Below, piece after piece: positions 17,719 to 25,277 of a DNA stretch of 62,659 nucleotides. Within the stretch, counting starts at the first letter, position 1. The number at the start of each line of letters is the position of its first letter. The DNA is from Methanoculleus sp. UBA303 (GTDB taxonomy: Archaea; Halobacteriota; Methanomicrobia; Methanomicrobiales; Methanoculleaceae): the NCBI GenBank assembly GCA_002501655.1, contig DANY01000012.1, positions 1-62,659 of the forward strand. The letters run 5' to 3'. The notes below the pieces were generated by a model, which was given only the letters and a program-made list of their open reading frames with translations, was not told where the DNA came from and made no database searches. Position numbers and translations under genes: made by a program.

Positions 17719-18000
17719 TCAGCCCTGCGCTTTTTGCCCCGCCCAGTAAGCCTCCGCCTTCTCCTCCATCTCATCGAGCCGGTCGTAGTAGTCGGGAAAC
17801 TCGTTTAAGTGCGCGAGCGCTATCTTCGCCGTCAGGAAGAGGTCGTCGTCGGTGACGTTCGTCGTCGGGTCGCGGAGGCCGTGCTCGAGTTCCACGACCA
17901 TGCCGCGCCGGAACTGTTCAACACCGAACTCTTTCCAGGTTATGCCGAGCTGCTCGCCCATCGCCTTTGCTTCTCCGGGGGTTACGTGTGTCCGCACCAT
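17719..18000 (-). CDS. Conserved small protein, DUF5661-like
   Basis: A 93-residue protein: THVTPGEAKAMGEQLGITWKEFGVEQFRRGMVVELEHGL, then TDDDLFLTAKIALAHLNEFPDYYDRLDEMEE. The central segment and the C-terminal hlnEfPDYYdrL are characteristic of the DUF5661 family as I recall it, whose function is unknown. All helical, no membrane segment, probably cytoplasmic. It is divergent from the membrane-protein gene at 18060. Confidence 0.7.
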   Translation of the reverse strand: MVRTHVTPGEAKAMGEQLGITWKEFGVEQFRRGMVVELEHGLRDPTTNVTDDDLFLTAKIALAHLNEFPDYYDRLDEMEEKAEAYWAGQKAQG

Positions 18001-18059
18001 GCAGGTTTCCTCAAGCAGGGGATGGCGCTTGAAGGTTATGAGTCTGACGGACCTCCCCT

Positions 18060-18512
18060 ATGGACGAGCCGAAACCTCCTTCTTCCCCCGAAGAGCACCT
18101 CATTCCAGGAACTATGATGGAATCTGCTGAAATCCCCGGAGTGGGCACTCCGGCGGCAGGGACGGATGCTCCGGCGCGGGAGGCGAAGAACCCGGTGTTT
18201 TCGGCGGGGCTCTCTCTCCTCTTCCCCGGGCTCGGACAGGTCTACAACGGAGAGACGGTGAAGGGTCTTCTGGTGCTCTTCGGGGTGTTCGCGGGGCTTC
18301 TCGTGATGCTCATTCCCGGGGTTGCCGCCTGGCTCTTCGGTATCTACGACGCCTGGGTCACGGCGCGGCGGATGAACGCCGGGACCGTCCCGTTCCGGGA
18401 GGTGCGTCTGGCGATGGTTATCCTCTTCATGGTCGCCTGGATGGCCGGAGTGCTTGCCTTCCTCGCGCTCCTCGCACTCGCGGCGTTCGCGGCCCTCACC
18501 ACGGCGATGTAG
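18060..18512 (+). CDS. Membrane protein with TM2-like motif
   Basis: A 150-residue protein. After a Pro/Ala-rich cytoplasmic start (about 1-42) comes KNPVFSAGLSLLFPGLGQVYNGETVKGLLVLFG, the pattern of TM2-type proteins (LsxxFPGxGQxYnGe), then helices at about 70-95 and 115-148. The function of such small membrane proteins in archaea is not known. No signal peptide. It stands alone. Confidence 0.75.
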   Translation: MDEPKPPSSPEEHLIPGTMMESAEIPGVGTPAAGTDAPAREAKNPVFSAGLSLLFPGLGQVYNGETVKGLLVLFGVFAGLLVMLIPGVAAWLFGIYDAWVTARRMNAGTVPFREVRLAMVILFMVAWMAGVLAFLALLALAAFAALTTAM

Positions 18513-18743
18513 GGCGGGACGGCGCCAGGTCCGCAACACCGGCGGTTGTAATCCCCGCCTCAGCATGCCGGGTTGCAGGGACCGTCACTGTGGATTGCTC
18601 CGGGAAGGAGGTTATTCGGGGGAAACAGGATCAAACAAACTTTATGGCAGTCTTCCTGCCGCGGAAGCCTATCCGAAGGAACCGCCGGATAGCTCCGCGT
18701 CAGGCACCTTTATCTCCTCCCGTCACCTGCACACCCGGGGCCG

Positions 18744-20438
18744 ATGGCGCAGGAGAACCGAAGGCGGAGTTACGTGCTGTTCATACTTCCGGCGTTGCTC
18801 CTTGCTCATGTCGCGGCGTGCGCCTCTGCCGCCGGGGTGGCCGATCCGGCGGGGGATTTCCCGGACCCTGATATCACCGCCCTCTCCTGCGACGTCCGTG
18901 GGGGCGTCCTGTATGTCCGGCTCGACCTTGCCCGGGACCCCGCAGGGAGTTACGGCGGCGCAGTCTTCATCGACGCCGACCGGAACCTTTCGACGGGTTA
19001 CCGGGAAGGGACCGGCGCGGATTACGTCTACGCCTTCTCCATCATGCCGATCGTTTACGCCGAGCCTGTCGTCTCCGCGACCTTGAACGACGAGCCGGTG
19101 AGCGAGGCTACCCTCTCCTGCAGCGCGAACCGGGTGGATATCGCAGTTCCCCTCGAGATACCCGAGAGCGGCGACGCGGCCCCGGATCTCTTTGCCGCCG
19201 TCTACACCGGGACGATGGAGGCGCTCGCCTTTGACCGGGCCCCGGATTATGGCGTCATGAACGCCGGGAGCGGTGAAGTGAAGGTCCCGGACGGGGCTGC
19301 ACGGGTGAGCAGCAAACTTGACGACCGGGCGGGGGATGCTCCGTCCGGTGACGTTACGGTCCTCAGTACGGACGTTCACGACGGCGTGCTCGACATCCTG
19401 GTGACCTATGGGACCGCTGTCGAGAGCGGAGGCGGTTATCCGGGAGGGGACCTGAAGGGCTGGGTCCTCATCGACGCGGACCAGAACCTGGCTACAGGGT
19501 TCATGAACGCCGAAGAAGCACCGCCGTCGTTCGGGATCGATTACCGCCTGGACTACACGATCGGACCCACGCTCGGAACCGGCGTGAGCCTGGAGAAGAC
19601 CAGTCCCGGATTCGCGGAAGGGGGCTACGCGGAGACGGTGGGGGTTCCCCTCGGAGTCCCGTACAACGACGCCATGTTCCTCGCTGCTGGCAACCAGGTC
19701 TTCTTCCGGATCCCGCTTGCCCTGCTCGGGCCTGACGACGGAAGGACAAGCATCATCCTTGACTCTTTCTCGCTCGACGAGCTGACCACCTCCGGGGCAT
19801 CGGACCAGGTCCCGGATGCGGGGGTTGGGGCGCTCGATTCCGGGACAGGGGAGGTCCGGCCCCTTCTCTCGTACACCGGGGCCGGACCGGTCCAGACCGC
19901 TGACCGCGTGGGCGATTCGGCAGGATTCGGCTACGACGGCGACGACATCGCCTCGGTTGAGACCGGGTATGCAGGAAACGTCTTCCTCGTGAAGGTCACC
20001 TATGCGAGCCTTGAGCCGGACGACGGAGCCGTAACCACGGTCTTCTTCGATACCGATCAGGCCGCGGACGGCCTCTTCGAGTCGGCTCTCGTCTACTCTC
20101 TCTACAACGGGAGGCTGGGTGCGGTGCTGGTGGGGGATACCGGCGGCGTATTCGGAGCGAAAAGTGCCCGGCACCTCGTCACCATGCAGGGCGACAGTAT
20201 CTTTGCAAGCGTCCCCCTGGAACTCTTAAGCGACGACGGGAGGATGAACCTTGCCGTCGAGACAGCCCTCGTGCTGAGCAGCGCCGAGATCCCGCTCACC
20301 GACCAGGTCCGGGAATGGATGTCGTCCGGATACGAGACGAAATTTGGAACGGGCGAGGTCCATATCAACCCCGACAAGTTCAACAGGACGCTCTACGACA
20401 GGGTGCCGGAGACCGGATTCATCTCTGTCAAGCCGTAA
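18744..20438 (+). CDS. Secreted protein with three repeated beta domains
   Basis: A 564-residue exported protein: signal peptide about 1-29 (basic start, hydrophobic LFILPALLLAHVAACASA). Three copies of a domain begin at about residues 30 (DPAGDFPDPDITALSCDV), 192 (DRAGDAPSGDVTVLSTDV) and 386 (DRVGDSAGFGYDGDDIASV); each contains VLYVRL/VLDILV-type strands and an acidic FIDADRNLSTG / LIDADQNLATG / FFDTDQAADG loop that looks like a calcium site. The family is not recognised; a cell-surface or extracellular binding role is inferred. No C-terminal anchor is present. A TATA-like CCTTTATC lies about 35 bases upstream. Confidence 0.75.
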   Translation: MAQENRRRSYVLFILPALLLAHVAACASAAGVADPAGDFPDPDITALSCDVRGGVLYVRLDLARDPAGSYGGAVFIDADRNLSTGYREGTGADYVYAFSIMPIVYAEPVVSATLNDEPVSEATLSCSANRVDIAVPLEIPESGDAAPDLFAAVYTGTMEALAFDRAPDYGVMNAGSGEVKVPDGAARVSSKLDDRAGDAPSGDVTVLSTDVHDGVLDILVTYGTAVESGGGYPGGDLKGWVLIDADQNLATGFMNAEEAPPSFGIDYRLDYTIGPTLGTGVSLEKTSPGFAEGGYAETVGVPLGVPYNDAMFLAAGNQVFFRIPLALLGPDDGRTSIILDSFSLDELTTSGASDQVPDAGVGALDSGTGEVRPLLSYTGAGPVQTADRVGDSAGFGYDGDDIASVETGYAGNVFLVKVTYASLEPDDGAVTTVFFDTDQAADGLFESALVYSLYNGRLGAVLVGDTGGVFGAKSARHLVTMQGDSIFASVPLELLSDDGRMNLAVETALVLSSAEIPLTDQVREWMSSGYETKFGTGEVHINPDKFNRTLYDRVPETGFISVKP

Positions 20439-20508
20439 CTCCGTTCTTCGGGTGATCGTCCCCATCGCCCGCAACCCTTATCCCCGCTCATCCCCTCTAC
20501 CCCCGCCC

Positions 20509-20721
20509 ATGCAGCGCCAGACCGTCGAGTCCACCAACATCAAGTCCGCCGGTTACGACCCGGAAGATGAAGTTCTGGAGATCGAGTTCCATAGCGGCGG
20601 GGTCTACCAGTACGTCGGGGTGCCGCCCACCGTCTACGAGGGGCTTCTTGCGGCCCGGTCGAAGGGCCGGTACTTCGGGGATTTCATCCGGCTGCGCTAC
20701 CCCTACGAGAAGGTCCGGTGA
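20509..20721 (+). CDS. KTSC-domain protein (first copy)
   Basis: A 70-residue KTSC-domain protein: SAGYDPEDEVLEIEFHSGGVYQYVGVPPTVYEGLLAARSKGRYF, split here only as motif regions about 13-58. KTSC domains (named after lysyl-tRNA synthetase C-terminal-like context) are thought to bind RNA, but their function is not established. ATG 20509 begins the domain sensibly; an upstream open frame has no similarity. The next gene is a diverged copy 63 bases downstream. Confidence 0.85.
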   Translation: MQRQTVESTNIKSAGYDPEDEVLEIEFHSGGVYQYVGVPPTVYEGLLAARSKGRYFGDFIRLRYPYEKVR

Positions 20722-20784
20722 CGGGTGCGGTCTCCGACGGTACCGCCGCAACCACTATCATCACCACCGACCACACCGGCCGGT

Positions 20785-21021
20785 ATGTCCCAACAGTCAG
20801 CCGGGCCTACCGGCATCAGGTCGATCGGTTACGACCCCACAACGAAGGCGCTCCTCGTCATCTGCGGGAGCGGGCACGCCTACCGCTATGTCGGCGTCAA
20901 AAAAGAGGTCTACGACACCCTCCTCACAGCTCCGTCACGGGAGCAGTTCGTCCGCGAGTCTATCCAGGGCAGGTATCCCCGGGAGAAGTACCCCTGCATG
21001 GCGGTGGGAGAGGACATCTGA
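20785..21021 (+). CDS. KTSC-domain protein (second copy)
   Basis: A 78-residue KTSC-domain protein with IRSIGYDPTTKALLVICGSG and YRYVGVKKEVYDTLLTAPSREQFV, aligned over its whole length with the previous gene, including the last FIRLRYPYEK / SIQGRYPREK segment. The two are ancient tandem paralogues. ATG 20785 is chosen; an earlier in-frame start at 20725 would add a Pro/Ser-rich extension that overlaps the intergenic spacer. Confidence 0.85.
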   Translation: MSQQSAGPTGIRSIGYDPTTKALLVICGSGHAYRYVGVKKEVYDTLLTAPSREQFVRESIQGRYPREKYPCMAVGEDI

Positions 21022-21104
21022 CCCGGGAGCGGCGAAAGGGTAGGTTTATGCCGCTGGTTTGCGTAATCTCGTGAAGAGAATCATCCACTCCAGAGGAGAA
21101 CCAC

Positions 21105-22031
21105 ATGACGACCGCGATTGCCGTTGACCTCGGCGGGACCAACCTCCGCGCTGCCCTGATCGACTCCGACGCGACCATACTGGCTCACGCCACGGTCCTG
21201 ACGCCGACGACGGGGCCTTCCGGGGAGGCGATCACCGCCGCGATCATCGCCCGGATCGAGGCCCTCCTCGCGTCGCCGGAGGGAAGGAGAGTCACGGCCA
21301 TCGGCGTCGCGTCGGCCGGTCCCCTGGACCTCGACCGCGGCTGGGTCGTCAACTCCCCGAACATAGCGTTTTCGGTTGTGGAGATCACCCGCCCGCTCCG
21401 GGAGCGGTTCGGGTTGCCCGTCACCCTGATCAACGACGCCCGCGCCGGTGTCCTCGGCGAGCGGTGGGCGGGCGCCGCCCGCGGCTCCGATAATGTCGTC
21501 TACCTCACCCTCTCCACCGGCATCGGCGGCGGGGCGGTGGTGAACGGCCGTCTCCTCCTCGGGATGGATGGAAACGCCGGGGAGATCGGGCACATCCCCG
21601 TCGATACCCGTTACAACCTCACCTGCGGGTGCGGGTACCGGGGCCACTGGGAGGGCTACGCCTCGGCAAAGCATATTCCCCGGTTCTTCACGGTGTGGCG
21701 GGAGGAAGCCGACGTCCGGCAGGTCGCCTTTGATGCCGGCTCCACCCGGGCGATCTTCGAGGCGGCCCGGGCAGAGGACCCGGTCGCCCTCGCCTTCATG
21801 GAGGCGCTCGGGGAGGTGAACGCCCGGGGGGTCTCGGCGGTCATCGTCGCCTACAACCCCGAGGTGATCGTGCTGGACGGGCCGCTCGCCCGCTACTATG
21901 GGGATATCATTATCCGGTACATGGAGCCCTGCATCGACCGCTATCTCACCCTCCCCCGGATCGTTGTCTCCGGTCTCAGGGGGCGCTCGCCGCTCATAGG
22001 GGCGGCGGCGTACGCGCTGGAGGCACGGTGA
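21105..22031 (+). CDS. ROK-family sugar kinase (glucokinase-like)
   Basis: A 308-residue ROK protein. Seen: ATP-binding AIAVDLGGTNLRAAL, GVASAGPLDLDRGW, the catalytic Asp in LINDARAGVLGERW, second phosphate loop TLSTGIGGGAVVNGRLL, and the zinc-binding region GEIGHIPVDTRYNLTCGCGYRGHWEGYAS. No DNA-binding extension, so it is an enzyme and not a repressor. Glucose or another hexose is the likely substrate. It is followed 16 bases later by a dual-specificity phosphatase, and alpha-glucan phosphorylase lies 3 kb away, fitting a small glycogen-use group. Confidence 0.9.
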   Translation: MTTAIAVDLGGTNLRAALIDSDATILAHATVLTPTTGPSGEAITAAIIARIEALLASPEGRRVTAIGVASAGPLDLDRGWVVNSPNIAFSVVEITRPLRERFGLPVTLINDARAGVLGERWAGAARGSDNVVYLTLSTGIGGGAVVNGRLLLGMDGNAGEIGHIPVDTRYNLTCGCGYRGHWEGYASAKHIPRFFTVWREEADVRQVAFDAGSTRAIFEAARAEDPVALAFMEALGEVNARGVSAVIVAYNPEVIVLDGPLARYYGDIIIRYMEPCIDRYLTLPRIVVSGLRGRSPLIGAAAYALEAR

Positions 22032-22047
22032 CAGGAGGACGGGGAAC

Positions 22048-22557
22048 ATGATCGAGATCTACCCGAACCTGTATATCGGGACACAGGAGGACTACGAGGT
22101 CGCGGTGGAGACCCACGAGACCTGGTGCGTTGTGCATGCCTGCCGGAGCCCCTACCACTGCCTGGCCGTCACCTACTCGCCCGTCGGCACGGTGCCGCCG
22201 GATCACCCCGAACACCTGATCGCCCGGCGGGGGAACCGGCTGATGCTCAATCTTATCGACTCACGGGACCCCGCCGACGTCCCGAAAGAGGCCGTGGACG
22301 CGGCCCTGCACTTCATCAACCGGTGCCTCGGGGCGGGCCGGCCGGTGCTGGTCCACTGCGGGTTTGGGGTCTCCCGGTCGGCGGCGATCGGGCTCCTCTA
22401 CCTTGCGGCCTACACCGACGTCCTGCCGACGGAGAGCCTTGCCGACGCGGAAGCAGCCTATCGCCGGATATACCCACCGTATAAGCCCGGCCGGGGGATC
22501 CGGGGCTTCATCGAGGCGCACTGGGACGAGTACGCGAGGAAGAGGGTGGCGGCATGA
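22048..22557 (+). CDS. Dual-specificity protein phosphatase
   Basis: A 169-residue cysteine phosphatase. The active-site loop VHCGFGVSRSAAIGLLYLA (HC-x5-R) is intact, preceded by RLMLNLIDSRDPADVP containing the general-acid Asp region. The C terminus has YRRIYPPYKPGRGIRGFIEAHW. It would remove phosphate from Tyr/Ser/Thr proteins or from a sugar or polyphosphate; the adjacent ROK kinase suggests, without proof, a link to sugar phosphates. The 5' leader GGAGGACGGGGAAC gives a good ribosome site. Confidence 0.88.
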   Translation: MIEIYPNLYIGTQEDYEVAVETHETWCVVHACRSPYHCLAVTYSPVGTVPPDHPEHLIARRGNRLMLNLIDSRDPADVPKEAVDAALHFINRCLGAGRPVLVHCGFGVSRSAAIGLLYLAAYTDVLPTESLADAEAAYRRIYPPYKPGRGIRGFIEAHWDEYARKRVAA

Positions 22558-22933
22558 CCGCTACGGCTACCCGGTGAGGAACTCGAAGACGATTTTGCCG
22601 CTCCTGACCGGGATCGTCCCGCGCGGCCGAGGACCGGACCCCTATTCTCGCGGAGCAGCCCGACCCCGGCGGGGCGCCGGCCGTCGAGCGCCTGCCCCTC
22701 TGGATATAGCCGGCTCTCCGTAACATACTCCTGGAGTCTCCCGCACCGCTCTTGAATGCGCGCCGCGCGCGGGGTGAAAGTGTGACATTCTCCACGGGCT
22801 TGCGGCCCGGGGGGTTCCAGATTCATCGGCCTCTGCCGTACGCCGTTGACTCACGCGAAGGCGCGAAGTCCGGGTGAACATTCTCCTCCCCTTCGCGTGA
22901 GACCCTCTTCCTATCCAAAAAATCCGAATGTTA
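22558..22933. other. Intergenic 376 bases between convergent phosphatase and ABC permease
   Basis: No protein gene is visible. The right end holds a minus-strand T-run (complement of CCAAAAAATCCG, about 22914-22925) ending the ABC-transporter transcript. Two imperfect inverted copies of CTTCGCGTGA-like sequence (about 22850-22905: CTCACGCGAAGGCGCGAAG and CCCTTCGCGTGAG) could form a hairpin just before it. Confidence 0.4.
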
Positions 22934-24349
22934 TCAGAATCGCGGCATCTCCCACGCCTGCCACTTCGTCCGCCCGCGTACGATGAGGAACGCCGCCGGC
23001 AGGATGAGAAGAAGGCTCGAAAACGCGTACAGGGGGTCGAGGATCGACGCGAAGATGAGCAGGAGGAGTGCCGGGCTCGTCGCAAGCACGTAGCGGAGGA
23101 AGACCCCGGCGTGGTAGAGCATCACGTTTGGGTAGAGGCCGGTGAGGTAGACCGTCACCGCGAGGGTGTAGGCCGAGACCGAGAGGAACGCGGCGAGGGC
23201 CGGGAGGAAGGTCCCCGCCCCGCCGGCGGTCGCCGCCGCGAACACGAGCACCGCGACCGGGAGGAGGTTTGCGATGCCGTAACTCTTCAGTTTGCTGTCG
23301 ATCACCTCGGAGACCTCCACCGGCAGGAAGGCGTAGGACGTGAAGGAGTCGAACTCGGTCAGCCAGTTGTAGATGGTGGCCGATATCACCCCGAGGAGGA
23401 CCGCAAAGACCACCAGCGGATCGATCCCCGGGATGAACCGGATCAGGACCCCGAGGCAGATCCAGACGAGGCCGAGGGGGAGGAGGAACGAGAAGATCAC
23501 CTTCCCGGCGCCGCCTTCGCTCCGCAGCAGGTCGAGGGCGTCCTTGGCGATGAAGTGCGCGCTCCCGAGGGCGTGGAGCCTCCCGGCGAGGGGGTCGAGG
23601 CTGTTCCTGAACCGCTTTGTCCGGTCCGGGTAGTCGACGGTGACGAAGAGCACTGAGACGGCCGCCGGGACCAGGATGAGGAGGAGCGAGAGCGCGAGCG
23701 GTCCCGGGCCCGGGTCGACGAAGATGGCGTACGGGGGGAGGACGGCGGGGAGAGCGATCATCCCGGTGCGGTACCCCGCTATCGCGAGCACCGCGAGCGG
23801 CGCAACGGTTCCGGCAAGCAGCGCGACAGAGCGTGCGTAGAGGGTAGAGAGGAAGCAGACGACGGAGAGCCCGAGGAGGAAGGCGAGCGAGAGAGAGACG
23901 AACGCAAGGAGGGCGTAGCCGGGATCGAGGGAGATGAACGGCGTTGCCGCGGCGAACCCGACCGTGAAGGGGAGGACGTAGAGCAGTATGTAGTAGACGG
24001 TATCCTTCACGAGGAATGCGGCGAAGATCCGCTGCTCCGAGACCGGGAGGCTCCGGGAGGCGTAGGCGATGAGGCTTGCCTGCCCGAACCGGCGGTTCAT
24101 GAACTCCCGTCCCATGAGGCCGAACGACCCCACCATCACGCCCATGAGCAGGAAGAGGGCGTGCGCGAGGAGCGCGACCGCGGCGTACGGCAGCACGTCC
24201 AAGAAGAGCGGGAGGGTGAGCGACCCGAGGAAGGCAAAGATTGCGACGACCGCCGGGAAGAGCGCGAACCCGACACTCCCGAAGATTGTCGAGTGGACCC
24301 GCCATTCCTCCTTCATCATCGCGAGGAAGAGGTCAGGCACCGGCGTCAC
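22934..24349 (-). CDS. ABC transporter permease
   Basis: A 471-residue membrane protein with about 12 hydrophobic segments, beginning MTPVPDLFLAMMKEEWRVHSTIFG, and a soluble stretch (about 220-260) that contains DLLRSEGGAGKVIFSF. It lies after the ATPase gene and overlaps it by 17 bases, so the pair forms one exporter. The layout matches ABC-2-type permeases of archaea of unknown substrate. It ends at a T-run terminator. Confidence 0.8.
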   Translation of the reverse strand: MTPVPDLFLAMMKEEWRVHSTIFGSVGFALFPAVVAIFAFLGSLTLPLFLDVLPYAAVALLAHALFLLMGVMVGSFGLMGREFMNRRFGQASLIAYASRSLPVSEQRIFAAFLVKDTVYYILLYVLPFTVGFAAATPFISLDPGYALLAFVSLSLAFLLGLSVVCFLSTLYARSVALLAGTVAPLAVLAIAGYRTGMIALPAVLPPYAIFVDPGPGPLALSLLLILVPAAVSVLFVTVDYPDRTKRFRNSLDPLAGRLHALGSAHFIAKDALDLLRSEGGAGKVIFSFLLPLGLVWICLGVLIRFIPGIDPLVVFAVLLGVISATIYNWLTEFDSFTSYAFLPVEVSEVIDSKLKSYGIANLLPVAVLVFAAATAGGAGTFLPALAAFLSVSAYTLAVTVYLTGLYPNVMLYHAGVFLRYVLATSPALLLLIFASILDPLYAFSSLLLILPAAFLIVRGRTKWQAWEMPRF

Positions 24350-25049
24350 CCCGCACCAGGTCGAGGAAGAAGGACTCCAGGTGCCTGCCGGACCCGGCGA
24401 GGTCGTCGACCCGGCCAGTGTGAAGGAGCCTGCCGTTGTGGATGATCCCGATCCGGTCGCAGATCTCGGCGGCGATATCGAGGATATGGGTGGAGAAGAA
24501 GACGGTCGCGCCGTCCCGGACGTACTCCTGCAGGAAGTCCTTGACCGTCCGCTGCATGATGGGGTCCAGGTTGATCAGCGGCTCGTCGATGAGGGCGAGC
24601 CGGGGTTCGTGGAGGAAGGCCTGCGCGAACATCAGTTTCTGCCGGGTCCCCCGCGAGAGGTCCTTGCAGAGGACGTCCCGTTTGTCCCCGAACTCCAGCA
24701 GGTCGAACCAGCGGTCGCACCGTTCGTCGACGGCATCAAGGTTCCGGATGCGGGCCACGAAACGGAGGTACTCCTCCGCGGTGAGGAAACTCGGCGGCGT
24801 CTCCTGCTCGGGGATGATCCCGACGAGCCTCCGGACACCGACGGGGTCTTTTGCCACATCGAGCCCCATCACCCGGGCCGACCCGGAGGTCGGCCGGACC
24901 TGCCCCGTCAGCATCCGGATCGTCGTCGTCTTGCCCGAACCGTTCGGCCCGAGCAGGCCGAAGAGTTCCCCTTCCGCGACCGAGAACGATACCCCGTTCA
25001 CCGCGGTGACACTGCCGTATTCCTTCGTGAGGTCGTTTGCCTCGATCAT
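24333..25049 (-). CDS. ABC transporter ATP-binding protein
   Basis: A 238-residue ATPase: Walker A GLLGPNGSGKTTTIRML, Q-loop IIPEQETPPSFL, an unusual signature LSRGTRQKLMFAQAF (Arg replaces the second Gly of LSGGQ), Walker B LALIDEPLINLD, and switch His in FFSTHILDIAA. The Arg-containing signature is common in CcmA/NatA-like exporters. ATG 25049 (MIEANDLTKEYG) is preferred; upstream codons in the frame are not family-like. It powers the permease encoded immediately downstream. Confidence 0.92.
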   Translation of the reverse strand: MIEANDLTKEYGSVTAVNGVSFSVAEGELFGLLGPNGSGKTTTIRMLTGQVRPTSGSARVMGLDVAKDPVGVRRLVGIIPEQETPPSFLTAEEYLRFVARIRNLDAVDERCDRWFDLLEFGDKRDVLCKDLSRGTRQKLMFAQAFLHEPRLALIDEPLINLDPIMQRTVKDFLQEYVRDGATVFFSTHILDIAAEICDRIGIIHNGRLLHTGRVDDLAGSGRHLESFFLDLVRGDAGA

Positions 25050-25277
25050 CTGCCGCACTCCAGTCACGCTCCCACCGGGTCTTTTCGTGAAGGAACATCG
25101 GCAACAGGTGCGCATAACACCTTTCTATTCTCTCAGGCAGGTTATCAGGGGTATCCGTCGAAACCATCCCTGCAATCTTTCTCTCTCCCGAAAGGAGCCG
25201 CGCGCCCAGCAGGTCCTGCCGGCGAACGACCGCGGCCACCCCCGCGCGACAGAAGCACTTATCTGGTGCGAAAGGTA

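Noticed and set aside
24069..25277. Long open frame running into the phosphorylase gene from the left
   Set aside because: It is the reverse side of the ABC transporter genes, has no domain and is rich in Arg/Pro as GC-rich shadow frames are. The phosphorylase begins at 25278 or 25290.
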